Assembly: GCF_031877795.1 (NCBI RefSeq)
Contig: NC_133935.1
Location: 77,208,303 to 77,272,302 of the forward strand
Direction: 5' to 3'
Source: Strix aluco
Lineage: Eukaryota; Chordata; Aves; Strigiformes; Strigidae
Length of the DNA stretch: 64,000 nt
Below are positions 1 through 64,000 of this stretch, in pieces; the stretch's first letter is position 1, and each line of letters begins with the position of its first letter. A program made the position numbers and the translations under genes. The notes beneath the pieces were generated by a model. That model made no database searches. It was not told where the DNA came from and worked only from the letters and a program-made list of their open reading frames with translations.

Positions 1-2170
1 ATCTCAGTCTTTAGTTTAGAATAGGCATGTTAAATGACAGCACTTTTGTATTTCTTACACTGTGATGGTCTCCTGATGCTAAAAGGAAATTCTTGTTGAA
101 ATAGTGCTGAAGAAGTTAAGTTAGAAAGTGGAGTGATTAGAAGAAAGGGTTTTTGTCGACAAATTACTCGTCTTTTAAAATGCTCTCAGAGACAGTAACT
201 GCTCTACCCACAAGCTATTGATGTCTTGGGGCCATGAGGTCTGATTCTGCCCATGTTGAAACAGAAAAAGGACATATGTTAAAGGAAGCTAAATGGATCA
301 GCAAATATATGGAAAGAAAAGTTCCTCTGTATGCTGGTATTTGTATGTATGCATGTATCTACCTGGAACCTGCTGGTGAGTATCTGTGTGTAGTTTTACT
401 TGGCTCATATCACATGAAGTCACTTCTTCCCAGACCACCTTGGGGTGCACGCAAAGGGCTTAGCAAGCCAGCTGCAGTGCAAAGGATAAAGAAATATTGG
501 TCTCCTGAGACCTAGTCCATTCCTTTAGGTAAAAGCCACACTGCCTCAACCTGCTTTTATGGCCTGCCCCACAGAATTACAGCTGCTGATTTAATTCCAG
601 AGGCAACAATCATCTTGTAGCACTGGGAGCCACCCCACTGTTAGCGGTGCCTCCTGTGCAGGCAACATTTTTCACTGGTCCCCTCTGGGCTTCCGTGGCT
701 TCATAGAGGAGGCTGGGCTTGACACTGCTCTGTCCCGTAGGGATCCTGCATGGGCACACGCATTGCAACAGAGTGTGTGTGGGTTTTGCATCCTGCTTTC
801 ACTTGAAGGGAGACATTAGAAAGGTCTTGTCACCAGAAGAGACACTTTAGAAAAAAGCAGTAGCTCTGAGATGGGAAAAAAAAAAAAAAATTCCAACAAA
901 CATTTTAAAGACAATGGAGAAAGCTCAGATCTTTGAAGATCTCACATCTGATGTCTGAAGAAGTCCTGTGTCTTATTTTACCACTGCTAGGAGCTAAGGA
1001 ATCAGCGTTGAACTGTGCTGCAGGCCTACAGGAGGGGGAAGAAAAGGGAGGGGGGAGATCAGCAAACACAACTGAGTTGGATGATAAAGACAGAGGATCA
1101 AATCTGGGAAAGGTTTCTCAGAGTGTAAAACTCTCTAAATTGCCATCTTTTTTGGAGCCTAATCCAAACATTTCCTACAGCATGTGGGAGTGCTCGAAAC
1201 CTCAGCTTACAACCCAAACTGGCCTGAGTACTGAGCAGGTAACTCTCCAGTATCAGCACATCTAGGAACCAGGCAGTACGGAAATCCTAGAGTGAGGTAA
1301 TATTATACACACACCTCATAAAGCCTTTCAGGAACCTATCTATCTGGGAAATCAGAATCTGGGTTTAACGATCCAGAACCTTGTTGTGAAGGTCAGTATT
1401 TGTGACATTTAATTTTTAATTATTATCCCAAAGAACTGAGGAGGCCCTATGCTTTCTTGCTAAAACCCATCTGGAAAAACAGATGATAAGAGCAGTAATA
1501 ACACTGCTTGAATGATAGATGCAAGAAAAAGGAGCATACTGGAGGTGTCAGGCAGGTTATTTCATGCCAAGTACAAGCCAGGAAATGGGAGAGAGCTGCA
1601 GCTCCCTGCAGCGCAGCCCCACCAGCCTGCCTCCCCTGCAGAGCTGCTTGGAGAATGCCTCAAGTCCCAGCTGAAAGACAAAGCTGAACAACACAATTTG
1701 TTTCATCGGCAGGATTTCACAGAATGAGCTTGTTTTTTTGTTTGTTTGGGGTCATTTTGTGGTTTTTTTTTTGTTTTTTTTTTTTTTCTCGGTGGAATAA
1801 AAGCAGGAAACATTTACACTTCACTCCCCTTTTTTAGTCAGACATTTCTGATCGACTTTATATTTCTAGTAGAAAACCAATTTTTCTTTTTTTTTTTGGT
1901 TTGTTTGTTTGTTTTGTTTTTTACAATGAATAAAGGTTAACCTGCTTATACAAGGTCTTTATATGGGATAATTTCTGAAAGAATTTATCTCTGACTCCTC
2001 ATGAATTGCTGTGACTCTTTGGCCCAGAGCAGGGCTCAGAACTGATCAGCTGCAATATCTGATGCTTCGAGTATTTTCTTACACTTGTTTAAGAAAGTCT
2101 ACGGGATTGCTCTTCAGATAAAAAAAGTTCCTTGTTTTTAACACACATCTATAAAGGGAAAACCAACAAA
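1..2170. other. Intergenic DNA downstream of SEMA3C
   Basis: No exon-like or gene-like sequence was recognised. It contains an A15 run (876-890) and two T-rich blocks with TTTG repeats (about 1734-1788 and 1886-1921). The short open frames here have no recognisable domains. Confidence 0.7.
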
Positions 2171-2192
2171 TTTTTAAGTTGTTGCAACACAC

Positions 2193-2198
2193 TTTATT
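2193..2198 (-). terminator. Distal poly(A) signal AATAAA
   Basis: On the minus strand AATAAAGTGTGTTGCAACAA is followed within about 30 nt by a GU-rich stretch (TTTGTTGGTTTT), then GATGTGTGTT. A hexamer, a CA cleavage context 15-20 nt later and a downstream GU-rich element make this the best-formed poly(A) site found below the stop codon. Cleavage would fall near 2171-2180. Confidence 0.5.
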
Positions 2199-2710
2199 TT
2201 GTCAGGCAAATAGTATTTTAGATATTCAATTAAATAGCACTATGTTAAACTACATTTTGTTCTTTCTTACACACTATATAATGCATATTCACTGTAATGA
2301 CAGTTTCATCATGCTAGGAACTTATACACATACCTACACTTTTAAAAACAAGATTTTCTTAATAAAACACGCATATCTACAGTAACAACAATTGCAAAGA
2401 ACACATTGTTAGGTCAAGATTTCAGCAAACTTTACAAACTACACAAAATAAAAATAGCCAAAAAAATATCAGTACCCAGTGAAGTTCTTAGCAGAGAACA
2501 TATCTTTACATTTGGTGAAGTTATGCCTAGAAGTCATTTTGCTTTTTTATTTTTTTAAGGAATAAAATTATATACATTATTTAGTAATCCTTAAAATAGG
2601 AAGTATTAAATAGCACAAACAATATTACAGTCTTAAGTTTTGGTGTTACCTACAGTAGAGGGGCTACTTTAAACAAATAAAAATTGCAGTTTGTCTATTC
2701 TGTACATTTA

Positions 2711-2800
2711 GGGCCAAACCCTCAGCTGATATAAACCACAGTAGCTAAATGGACAGTAAGGAAGTTACATTAGTTTATACCAGCTGAAAATATGGCTCCT
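2711..2800. repeat. Decayed palindromic (MITE-like) element
   Basis: The left arm (from 2711, GGGCCAAACCCTCAGCTGAT) is an imperfect reverse complement of the right arm ending near 2799 (TTATACCAGCTGAAAATATG). The shared core CAGCTG(A/G)TATAAAC appears in both arms. This looks like an old non-autonomous DNA element of a type I recall from turtles, crocodilians and birds. I do not name the family. Confidence 0.55.
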
Positions 2801-3581
2801 GACTATACACAGGGGAAGGCTGCTAAAGCATGGAAGCTTGGACCGGTTATGCACTGACAGAAGCTTATTATATATATGCTGAAGTTTTCATGCAGCAGGA
2901 AAAATGTTAGTTTAAGTATAATCCCTTAAACAGTCATACCATAATAATGGTATATGAAGCAGCTTTAAAAATATTATTTTATAATCATATGTAACTCTGA
3001 GCTATGCTGATTGTTTTAACGGAATCCCTTATTGCCAATATTCTATTAGAAAACAGTGTAACTATAATTTCTGAGGCCTAATGGGGGCCTATTAAAATAT
3101 CACTGTACCTAACCACTTAAAGGGTAAATTGTACCCTTAAATACCTATTAATCACTGTATTCCATCTGGAAGCAATTATGATCCTCACAATAGACATTAA
3201 TATCAACTAACTCTGCAGTGAATCTGCTGGGGAAATAGGAAGAGCATGGCAGCATACAGAGTATATGCACTAATGTCATTCCAGGAGGTAGTTTTATTTT
3301 GTGGCACTCAGTTTTTGGTTTGTCACACACTTCAGAAGTCAGTCATTCTCAGAAAAAAAAAAAAAAAAGTAGCTTGCTGCACTGAAAGTCAGATGGCAAA
3401 AAAAACCCCAACCCTTATTTTCCGTTACCCATCTCATTTTCTTTTTTTTTCCTCCAGAGTCTGCTTTGCCAGCTCTTGGGGCCAGATCTAAGCTCACTGA
3501 AGTCAAAGAGAAAGTCTCCCAATGGTATCCATAAGAAGGACCTTAGATACCAGTGGCTACATACTGCAGAAATATGCATTT

Positions 3582-3748
3582 AGGCCTTGATTAAGGAAAG
3601 CACTTAACTACATGGCAATATATGAGCAGGCTGGTTTTGCCATCCCCTTTGAAGCAAGCTGTAAGCAAACAAATTAAATTCAAAGATCTCCCACCAGTAT
3701 CAAAGGAACTTAGAGACACTGTTTAAGTGGTTTGATCAATCAGGGCCC
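3582..3748. repeat. Decayed element with terminal inverted repeats
   Basis: The left end AGGCCTTGATTAAGGAAAGC, then ACTTAA, is mirrored by the right end TTAAGTGGTTTGATCAATCA, then GGGCCC. This gives about 25-bp imperfect inverted repeats around 115 bp of unrelated sequence. It is consistent with an old MITE inside the 3'UTR. Confidence 0.55.
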
Positions 3749-3996
3749 ATTTCCCAGCTATTCTGCATCAGGTGGTGATAAAGTGACACATCTAACTGAT
3801 ATCAGGTAAATACCAGAGTTAACTCCATTGCAGCAGATCTTAATTTACACTGGCACAAACCCAGAGGTATTCTCCTACACCCTGTAGAGTTTCTCCCAGA
3901 GTATTCTGATAGAAGCAAAATGAAAATAATGCCCAAAGAGCTTCAATAAAGACCCATTAAAACATTTAAAACTAGGTTTTAAAATACTGTATCCAT

Positions 3997-4122
3997 CTGT
4001 TACTGCTGGAACTAACAACTTCTTTTTTTTTAAAAAAAAATTCTTATCCTCTCTGGGTTCTGTTACTGCTGGTACTAACAACTTCTTTTTTTAAAAAAAA
4101 AATTCTTATCCTCTCTGGGTTC
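3997..4122. repeat. 63-bp tandem duplication, two copies
   Basis: Two near-identical units, 3997-4059 and 4060-4122. Each starts CTGTTACTGCTGG, carries a T-run directly followed by an A-run (a perfect T/A palindrome), and ends TCTTATCCTCTCTGGGTT. They differ by one substitution and homopolymer lengths, so the duplication is recent relative to the rest of the 3'UTR. Confidence 0.9.
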
Positions 4123-5748
4123 AGAAATTATTTTCATTCATTTTTTTTTCCAGAACTTTACCTTCTTTTTTTTTTTAGCTTAACATAGCTCAGTTTTGAG
4201 CTGAACATTAGTTTATATTTTTGTATACTATCAGAAAATATCATAGAATAAACCACAATTTTTCTAAGGTACTCATACATTTTTAATCCCTGTTATCTGT
4301 CTCCTTTGAACAGACTCAGTGGCTTCTGGAACAGTCTTACATAGTAAAATGAGGAAGATTTGTCCCTGGTTTTTGGCATTAGTGTTGCTCAAAAACCAAA
4401 AAAGTGATAGTTTTTCACAGGATGGCTTGATGCACATTAACCCAATTTTCAACTAAACATACTTCATTAGACTTGACAGCTGCTTCTTAAACAAAAATAC
4501 TTGTGTTTAAACATGATGCTCAAGTTGTTATACCTTTTGGTTTTTGACCCAAACCCATTTTTCAGTTTTATTTTTCCCTCATTCTTTTTTTTTCCTTTTC
4601 TTTTCCTGATATTCTTTTCAGCAGAAAACTGAAAATAAGTGAAAATTGTGAAAATATCACTGAAAAGAGAAAGGGTACAAAGACTGGAAAATGGAAATGG
4701 ATTAATTTAAAAATTCTAGTTAAAGTAATTGCAAATTTGAGAAAACAGTTGAAAAAATAATATTTTGAAATTTTCAGAGACACTCATGACTTGTTTCCAG
4801 ATTGCAGACCAGCTCCAATTTAATCATGGAACAGATTAAAGACAATGATTTTCTTTTCTGAGTAAACACTATACAGTGTACCCACATTCTGTCCTTTGAA
4901 ATAAACTGGAGTGTAATTCTTTGAAAAATAGCTAAAATACCTAAGTCACTTAGGTGTTTTTCAAAATTATATCTATAATGAACATTCTCATGTTAGCTTT
5001 GTGCCACTTATAAAGCTATATAGTGTTATAGGACACCCTATTTTAATAAAAATCAATATGAGCAGAGATACTTTAAGTTACATTCCAGAACTCATTAATT
5101 TATTACAACTCATACTATGCACAATAATCAGTGTTTCCTCCGATAAAGTATAAATTTATTATTTTTTTTTCTTCTACTTGTTCCTTCATTTGACCTCTGA
5201 ATGAATGAAACATTTCTACTATACTTTACTTGCTTCCTATCAGCATGCATTCACATGATTTGAACAATGAGTGAAAGCTGTAAACCCAATATTGAGCAGT
5301 AAACAAGAAGAAACTCATGTTCTTAAATACAGTGCAAGGAAATCTTAGTACCATCCTACTTTGAGCATGCATCTTAACCCAGATTTTTTACTACCGGTCT
5401 GGTTGGTACAGTTCCAGACTTGCAAGATAATGCATTATTTTAAAAAAAATTTCTATTCAGCTGTAATTAAATACTAAGATGTTAAAAGTGAATCTGGTTT
5501 AAGATGAATACCCAGTTCTGCTTCTCGGACAGAGCCCAACCTAGTGTCAGTAAGCATCTAGGAAAGAAAATGCTCTGAATTATTTTCTTTAGTTAAGTTA
5601 CACTGCATTTTATTGGGAGAGGGATCTTTTCTGAGGCTTGTTGGATTTTCATTTAATTTTTTTGTCAGATTTGCTCAAATTTGTTCTCAATAGACAAATA
5701 TAAGCCCCCTACAGTGAGGACAAAGATATCTATTACTACAAAATAAAA

Positions 5749-57213
<51,465 letters not shown>

Positions 57214-60200
57214 CTGAAATAGTAAAGACAACAAGTTATTAAAGCGGTTCAGTTGCCGTTCTCGCTTCACAACTGAATTTCTTTCTAAATAAAGGCATCT
57301 TTGAACACAAGTGGGATCAATAAGAGAAGAAAAATGCTTATCAGACACTTGGTAATAATGCAGTGGTTGAATTAAAACAAGTTTTCCTTCCTCAGTTTGA
57401 ATGCAGTTCTTTTGTACATTAAGTAGCTAGACATATCATAAAAATCAGGCACTGCTGTTATTCATTCATCTAATCAATTCTTATTTTAATGGATATGATT
57501 ATTTACAGCTTTGGCTTTTAAGGAAGATCATGTGTTAAGTTAATGAATGTGTTTGATACGTTTTGAAGTTTATGACAGCAGAAAATCCACAAGATCAATC
57601 AAAACTACGTAAGAACAGTTCACTTTCTTTTCCTAATCAGGTGCTTCACTAAGAGTAGGTTTTTTATCGTTTTTGAGGTCACTTTTTTTTTAGTTCTTCA
57701 TTACCATGCATAGCTGAATTGAAAGGAAAAGAAAGTATTCATTCTAGCCTAAATGTGTCCATTTATTCAACTGCTTGTTTATGGGATTTGGACCAAACTA
57801 CCAGAACTGTAGAACTAGCTCTATTTTTCCACGTAAAACTTTCTTCAATGAAGTGAAGTGAAAAACATCCTTTGATGTCAGTAGTGCAGGATCAGGCCTG
57901 TTACAGGAATAGCACAAACATCTGCAATATAAGTATTACTTGCTGCCCTTGAGAAAGCTCGGCCTTCCTGTCTCTGCTTGGCCAATGTGCTTTGGCCCCC
58001 ACTCAGATTATTTTTCTTTTCAGTAATAACAGAAGGGATATTTCTCAAGAACTGTGAATGGAAAAAAAAAACTTTAATAATCAATTTGTCCTTATTCAAA
58101 TATTTAACATATAATTATGCTTTCTTACCTCATGAGCATTATTATTGGATTGTGTTCCCTGTGACTCTAAAAGGGTGGCAAATACATAGTACATACAAAA
58201 ATGAAGCCCTGCTATAATGCTTATTCATAAATCTAAGAACTGAGTCCACATTCCTTTGCAAATTTTTTGTCTGGGACAATACGGTTTGTCACTGTCACTA
58301 AAGCCTAGTTTTTGCTAACAGCAAAGTTTTTGCTCGTTAATTCCCTATAGAAAACAGTAGATGTCTTATCCAAAACTAGTCATCTAAGAGTTTTAGATTG
58401 CTAGATTAACATGGGCTAATGATATTTTGGAAAACAAAACTCTCAAACCAAAAATATTTCAGCATATATGCTCTGTTTAAAAAAAAAAAAAAAAAGTGCC
58501 TCAAGTATGCACTTTCTGTAAAACACATAATTTTTTCTTTGAAAATTACTTGGAGAGCAATTTTTGACAAGCTGTAGACAACACACAGGCAAAGGCTGCA
58601 GTCTTGAGACTTATACCTGTCTACTAGAGATCTAATGATTGAAAGAACATTTATCAGAATATGATTTGCATTGATAAATATGATACATAACTCCACTTAA
58701 TTTTTATCATGATTGTTAAATAGTTTCATTGGAAGATGAAAAATATCCTCAGTTACTGAAAGATACAATGTTTTGATTCACTTAGACGTGTGACAGCTTT
58801 CAGGAGCTAAGGGTTGCCTACATGCATATATTTATGGTAATATTAAAAAAATAACAAATAATATTTCTATTTCATATGTCCCTCAGCAAAAGATAAACAT
58901 AGAACCAAGATTTACAGTCTGCACCTAAAAGCTTAAACTGAAACAGTACTCATTAAATATATATGAAAATTTTCCACATATTTTTAAAAAGTCTTTCCTC
59001 AGTTCTTGAAAAATCAATTATTTTACTTTATTTTAAAAAATTCTCCCTGTAAGTTTTTAGCTAGGATTTTCAATGGCACCAGCATAGTGCCATTAAAATA
59101 CAGTCCCTTTGCCCTCTCTGAAATTTTCAGACTGACCTTTCATAACAAGCCTGAGAAGCTAGTGCTCATCCCTTTTCCTGGGGGCCTTATTAACTTTATT
59201 GTAATATTTGGCAGCTGGAAGGTGAAACTGAACCTCCTCATAACCGTACATTTGATATACTAGGAAAGCACATATAAACTGGGAGAGGCAGCAGTTACCT
59301 TCACAACACCAGGTAAATGTGAGCACTGTGATTGCACAATATAATGCCCCTCCTTATTGCTTCAGTGACTGACAATGATTGACAGTGAATAAATCACAAC
59401 TGACATAAAAGATGACCAAGATCAAGATGATTGTTTTTAAGCAAGAGACAAAAATAGCAACAGATATTTGATTTCCACAACTTTCATTTATTAAAATCCA
59501 TTATTTTCTGGGATTTTTAACCTCTTTGCAATGGTATTATTATTTCTAAGGCACCTGAAGGGTAATCTGTCTCCTTCAAGCTGCTGCTGAAGAGAATACC
59601 TTATGACATGTCACTAGACTACAGAAACTCAACACCATTCATAAGAGGGAGGAAAGCCCTGAAACAAAATACTCGCATACAGATTATTAGTTTTATTTCT
59701 TTCAGTGCTGAAGCTTACAGTTTATTAGCCTCTTAGGGCTACTCAAGCAAGTGGGAAGGGAATTTATAACTGATTGAATTTTCTTTTCATTTAACAAAAT
59801 TTACCATGCAATCATCCAAGAATATTTGATTTTTTAAAGATTTACTATCTGTGTGTTGTTACTTGGAAAGAATGGTGGCTGGAAAGATGCTGTAAGGTCT
59901 TCCACATTCCTTTTCACCTCTAAAACTTTTCATAAAAAAATGATGTAAACATTTACTGATCTTCAAACCAAATTTTGTTCTATGCTATGAGGATTTAACC
60001 AAAATTTCAAGGCAGTAAGCCCTGTATAGAGAATGATGTTGCGGACAGCTCTCTATGAATATTAACAATTTCGTTTGACAATGAAACAAAAGATTATAAT
60101 ATATTCCGTATGCAAATAACTGTCATCCTTAATGATACAATAATAATCTTTGTTCACCCTTTTTTCATCAGCCAGTGAATTTAGTTTTGGCTTTCCTGAA

Positions 60201-63200
60201 TGATGAAGCCCATACCAACTTGACCCCTAGTGTTAGAAATGTGACTTTAGAGGACAGGTTATACAGCTCTTGTCCCTTTTGATAAAAAACAAAAGCTTCA
60301 GTGAACTCTTTCCCCAGAACTGTTATTATTATTGCACTGCACATTTTGGAGATCCCAATGACTGCGAGTTTTCTCCATACACAATGCACAGTTTACTGAC
60401 AATTAGGCAGTTTAACAACTACTCTACTAGAAGGTGGATCCTTCTAATCCATCACAAAAAAGTTAATGTAAGTATTATTCTTAAAAAAGTTGTGTTCTCA
60501 CAGGAGAAACAACAAAATATTTGTGTAATATCTATTATTAACATCACAAAAGCCTTTGTAACACTCATTGTGTTGACCAGAACAAAACAAATTACAGCTA
60601 CTAAAGACTGGAAATCCAGGAAGGTGGAGATATCTCACGCAGCCTGTTATACCCAGATTGTCCAACCTGCATAATGGTGTATGAGCTAGATCCACTCATC
60701 AGGTAGTCCTCTGAACATCTTATTTAATCACTCAACATCAATCTTTCATCACGCCTTAATTCAAATTCACTGTTGTCACAATGCTGAAAACACAGACTGA
60801 TTTTCCTAACATAAGGAAAATAATCCCTAATATGTAAGATAAGACCCTAACATAAGTGACTTCCTTGGTAGACATTTTATGGATGTTTGATGCATATGTT
60901 CCTGAAACTAATACAATTTTTAGCAGGACCTTCCCAAAATATGATTATGTCCTGTTTGAAGACCCACATAACCACTTGTTACTGAAAAGTTCTATATAAT
61001 CAAGAAATATCTTTACTTTGCAGAATTTGGCAAGCTACAGTCATAGTATGCAAGCATGCCCAGTCCAAGTTCAAAGCATTGAGTTTATCCGCTGATAAGC
61101 TGTGGATAAACTACGATATGTGAGAGAGTGCACACAGTTGTCTCTGCTCTATACCATCCCTGGGCTTCCAGCCTGGCAGGGCTTCTTTGAGCAAATCTAG
61201 GATGCTCTATCAAGCTTTTTATTTTGGATCCCCTGTGGTAAAGTACAAGAAATAGTATGTTTTACTCTTCCTTCCTGCTGGCATAAGGATTCAGTCTCAG
61301 AAGGTTGTTTATGGGGAAGTTCAGAGCAGAAGCAGAGATTTCGTGTATGTCCCTTAAAAAAAGCAGGATGTAAGGGATAGCAATCCAGTTTCACATGCAG
61401 CATCATAGTGAAAGGGACAAACATAGCTTTCCAGAAAGATGGGCTCCATTTCATCAGGGAATCTCTGCTGCCCAAACTGGCATGGATTTTACGTAGCCTT
61501 AGTGATTTGAAGGTTAGCAATATAATGATGTTTTATTTTATTCCCACATGGGATATGGGGTGCACAATTGAAAACTCTTGTGTACATCTTGCAGTACACT
61601 TGACAATGTTAGCTTATAGTTAAGGAGGCTGCAAGACTCTTTTAAGTCTCATTAAGCCTTCAGTTTGTAACAACAAATATGGCAGCCCATGCCAAGTGTG
61701 AAACTGCAATGTAAAATCTCACCTTCTATTTCCTAGAAATAAATATTTAAGTAGAATGATGTTTTTATATATATGAACACATATGCATATAAACATATAT
61801 AAACATATATATTTTTATATATATGCTTATGATGGTTATATATTTTAAAAAATGTGAGTGGAATCAGAGGTATATGCAAAGTTACAAAAAATCATTTCAA
61901 AAAATGCTCCATCCAGAAGAAAAGCTGTTATATTTTAGTTTACATATTTTCCTTTCTACTTTGTATTGACTAACTTATCTGTTTTGTACCTTATTAGTAG
62001 AAATCACTGGAAAAAAAATCTACTTAAAAGGTATCACATCTCATACGAATCTAGTAATTTTAACTATTGTTTTCTTGGCCTCATTTCTGATTTTTTAGTG
62101 TAAAGACATGGATGAAATAAATATATTATTTTTATATTTTACATAGTACCTGTGGAAAAAGTATGCTATTTATCATACTGTTTTTCAACTCTGTGAGGAT
62201 ACAGTGTGACTATTTGTTTAATTTTATGCATGGGAAGAGAACAAGGAAAGTTTCAGTATTTCCTTTCAAAACTCCAGAACAAGCCACCTTTGCACTGTTG
62301 ATATTCCTTTTCTTTGAAGAAATCTGTATTGATTCCTTCTACTTAAGGGGGTGAGATAAGAGAGCTGATAAACCATTTTGCCACTGCTCATGCAGTGTTC
62401 AAACTAAAACCCAACCCTCAGTCAGCTCTCAGGAGAAGCTGATTAAAAATGGGTATGCAGTCACTCGGCCAAAAAGACATAAGCAGCCAGATGTGCTACC
62501 AGTCAGTCCCTTGTGTGACTTAACCACACGGGGCCCAAAAAGCTGAGGTGGACCTTTGACCTTTTCTTTATCTCTTTATCTCTCCTTCACGCATGAGAAG
62601 TCCTAGCACTTTTTTTAATGCTGTTAGAACGAAATTTGGCTTTTTGTATAAGGAGGTAATAGGTTTATAAGGACTGGAAATCACAGATGTGCACACTTGC
62701 TAGCTTCTGAATCTGTCCGAAAGGGTTTTAATTACATTTTTATTAAAAAAGAGTGAGAGGGGAGAAAATAGATATACAAATGCTCATAAAATCACAGGCT
62801 AAGTAATTAACAAGATCATTTGGAGGATAGGGTAGAAGGGAATTCAGACAGCATAGGCTGAAACAGGAGCCCTCTTTGCCCAGAGCTAAAATGTATAATT
62901 TGCTAGAAGGAACCTTAATTGCTGTATTTGGAATGAGAGTAAATAACATGTAAATGTCAACAATATCTAAATATGATCTGGTTTAAATATACACCTTGAA
63001 TACTTGTTGGTATATTTGCTAAATGTATTGAAAATTGAATTTAAACATTACTGGATGGAGATAGTTCAGTCTTTTATAAATTTAAATAAGTAGCACCAAG
63101 GTGAAGTCTTTGGAGAATCAGGCCCAGAGGTAGCTCTAGCATGTCTAAAGAACAATCTGTCACCTTGAGCAGCTCAACATACACATTAGGAGCAGTAAAA

Positions 63201-64000
63201 CACTCAATAGCTCTTTGTGAAGGGGACCATGTGTTGATAGGAAAAGACATACCAGTTAATAGTTGACCTTAAGCAGAGCATTCACATATGTCAGTAGATG
63301 AGTCTTTTTTTTTTTTTTTTTACAATTCACAAGACACAGAAGTCCTAAAATCCTATAACTCATAGACTTTAAAAAGATCACAATGGCTTTCACTCTTGGA
63401 GCTTTTTAAAGTTGTACTGGAAGGGGAATCACTCATGACAGAGTGCTGTTTTATTAAAACTATCAAAAACTATCAGAGAATTTTTCATCTTTGATTTGCT
63501 ACTTGAAGAATGAGGAAGGAGGGGCAGATCCACTGAGGTGTAGGCAGCTGCCAGTTTTGTGCCGAAGGAATGTGCTTTCTAAGCAAAGACAAACACACGA
63601 CAAGAGAAAGTCACTTGTGTGTGGCAAAATGTATTTACATGGCTCTGTGGCACATTCATCAACCCAATGTACCCCACAAGGTTAAGGGCAATTTTATTGA
63701 AGCTTTACATTATGAAGAACAGACACTATTAAAATGCAGAAAATGCAGATTTGTTTTTTACTTACACAGATATTGTCATGATGAAATCATACCACATTCC
63801 ACAACAGAAGCCCCATTCCGAAACAAAGAGGAAAAATACGTCAACTTTTTCCAAACTGCAGTTACATAGCTATTCCAAGTCTTGCCAAATATTCCAGTAT
63901 TGAGATTCCTTCATTGAGAATTATGCAAGACCACCCACACCCTCCAGCCAGTCAGTCTCGCTAGGCTGTAGACACTTCTAGGCATAATTTTAAGATTATT
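57214..64000 (-). other. SEMA3C: 3' part of the 5' intron of SEMA3C (at least 6787 bp)
   Basis: No exon ending in the expected ...TTTGATG|GT was found, so the signal-peptide exon lies beyond the window. Contains an A17 run (58479-58495), an AT-rich block (61762-61850) and a T17 run (63305-63321). No CpG-island-like promoter sequence was seen. Confidence 0.75.
61762..61850. repeat. AT-rich repeat block
   Basis: TTTTTATATATATG occurs twice about 50 bp apart, with two AAACATATAT units between. Low-complexity DNA in the 5' intron. Confidence 0.75.

Larger units (their letters stand above)
2171..5748 (-). other. SEMA3C: Probable SEMA3C 3'UTR
   Basis: About 3.6 kb from the stop to the best downstream poly(A) signal, with no plausible coding exon. 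It is AT-rich and carries a 63-bp tandem duplication (3997-4122) and two palindromic MITE-like elements (2711-2800, 3582-3748). Minus-strand AATAAA also occurs at 3293-3298, at 4567-4572, and near 5100, 5155 and 5606, so shorter 3' ends are possible. The distal end is inferred, not shown. Confidence 0.55.

Noticed and set aside
1734..1921. T-rich blocks as a possible retroposon poly(A) tail
   Set aside because: No body of a SINE or LINE, no target-site duplication seen; simple low-complexity DNA is enough.
57214..64000. Search for the signal-peptide exon
   Set aside because: No stretch ended in the needed ...TTTGATG|GT, and no hydrophobic leader with a donor in the right phase was found; GT sites near 58128 and 59297 do not give a SEMA3C-like reading.

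Overview
This window is vertebrate nuclear DNA. It is AT-rich, has large GT-AG introns and no bacterial-type gene packing. It holds most of one gene on the minus strand: SEMA3C (semaphorin-3C), a secreted class-3 semaphorin. Sixteen coding exons between 57213 and 5749 join in phase and encode 716 residues plus the last two bases of one split codon. Set against the 751-residue mammalian protein (known from memory, not aligned here), this is residues 36 to the C-terminus with no net length change. The first coding exon (signal peptide and the first ~35 residues), the 5'UTR and the promoter are not in the window and should lie beyond position 64000.

The host is probably a bird; a crocodilian or turtle is not excluded. 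The reasons are one 5'-truncated CR1 LINE fossil of avian/reptilian type (about 25924-26520), low density of other interspersed repeats, no mammalian SINEs, and several decayed palindromic MITE-like elements of a type I associate with archosaurs and turtles.

Layout from low to high coordinates: 1-2170 is downstream intergenic DNA with T-rich runs and no gene; 2171-5748 is the probable long 3'UTR, with a strong poly(A) signal at 2193-2198, a 63-bp tandem duplication and two palindromic elements; 5749-6162 is the last coding exon (end of Ig domain and basic tail); exons at 8112-11498 cover the Ig start and the furin-site linker; exons at 14428-57213 cover the PSI domain and the sema beta-propeller; 57214-64000 is the 3' part of a large 5' intron.

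The most interesting observation is a possible unannotated 90-bp cassette exon at 8486-8575 (minus strand). It is flanked by AG and GT, is open throughout, and has phase 1 at both ends, so it would fit in frame between the linker exon and the Ig exon and add 30 residues. Both donors around it are weak, as regulated splicing would predict. Chance remains a serious alternative. No second protein-coding gene, tRNA, rRNA, CRISPR array or intact mobile element was found.
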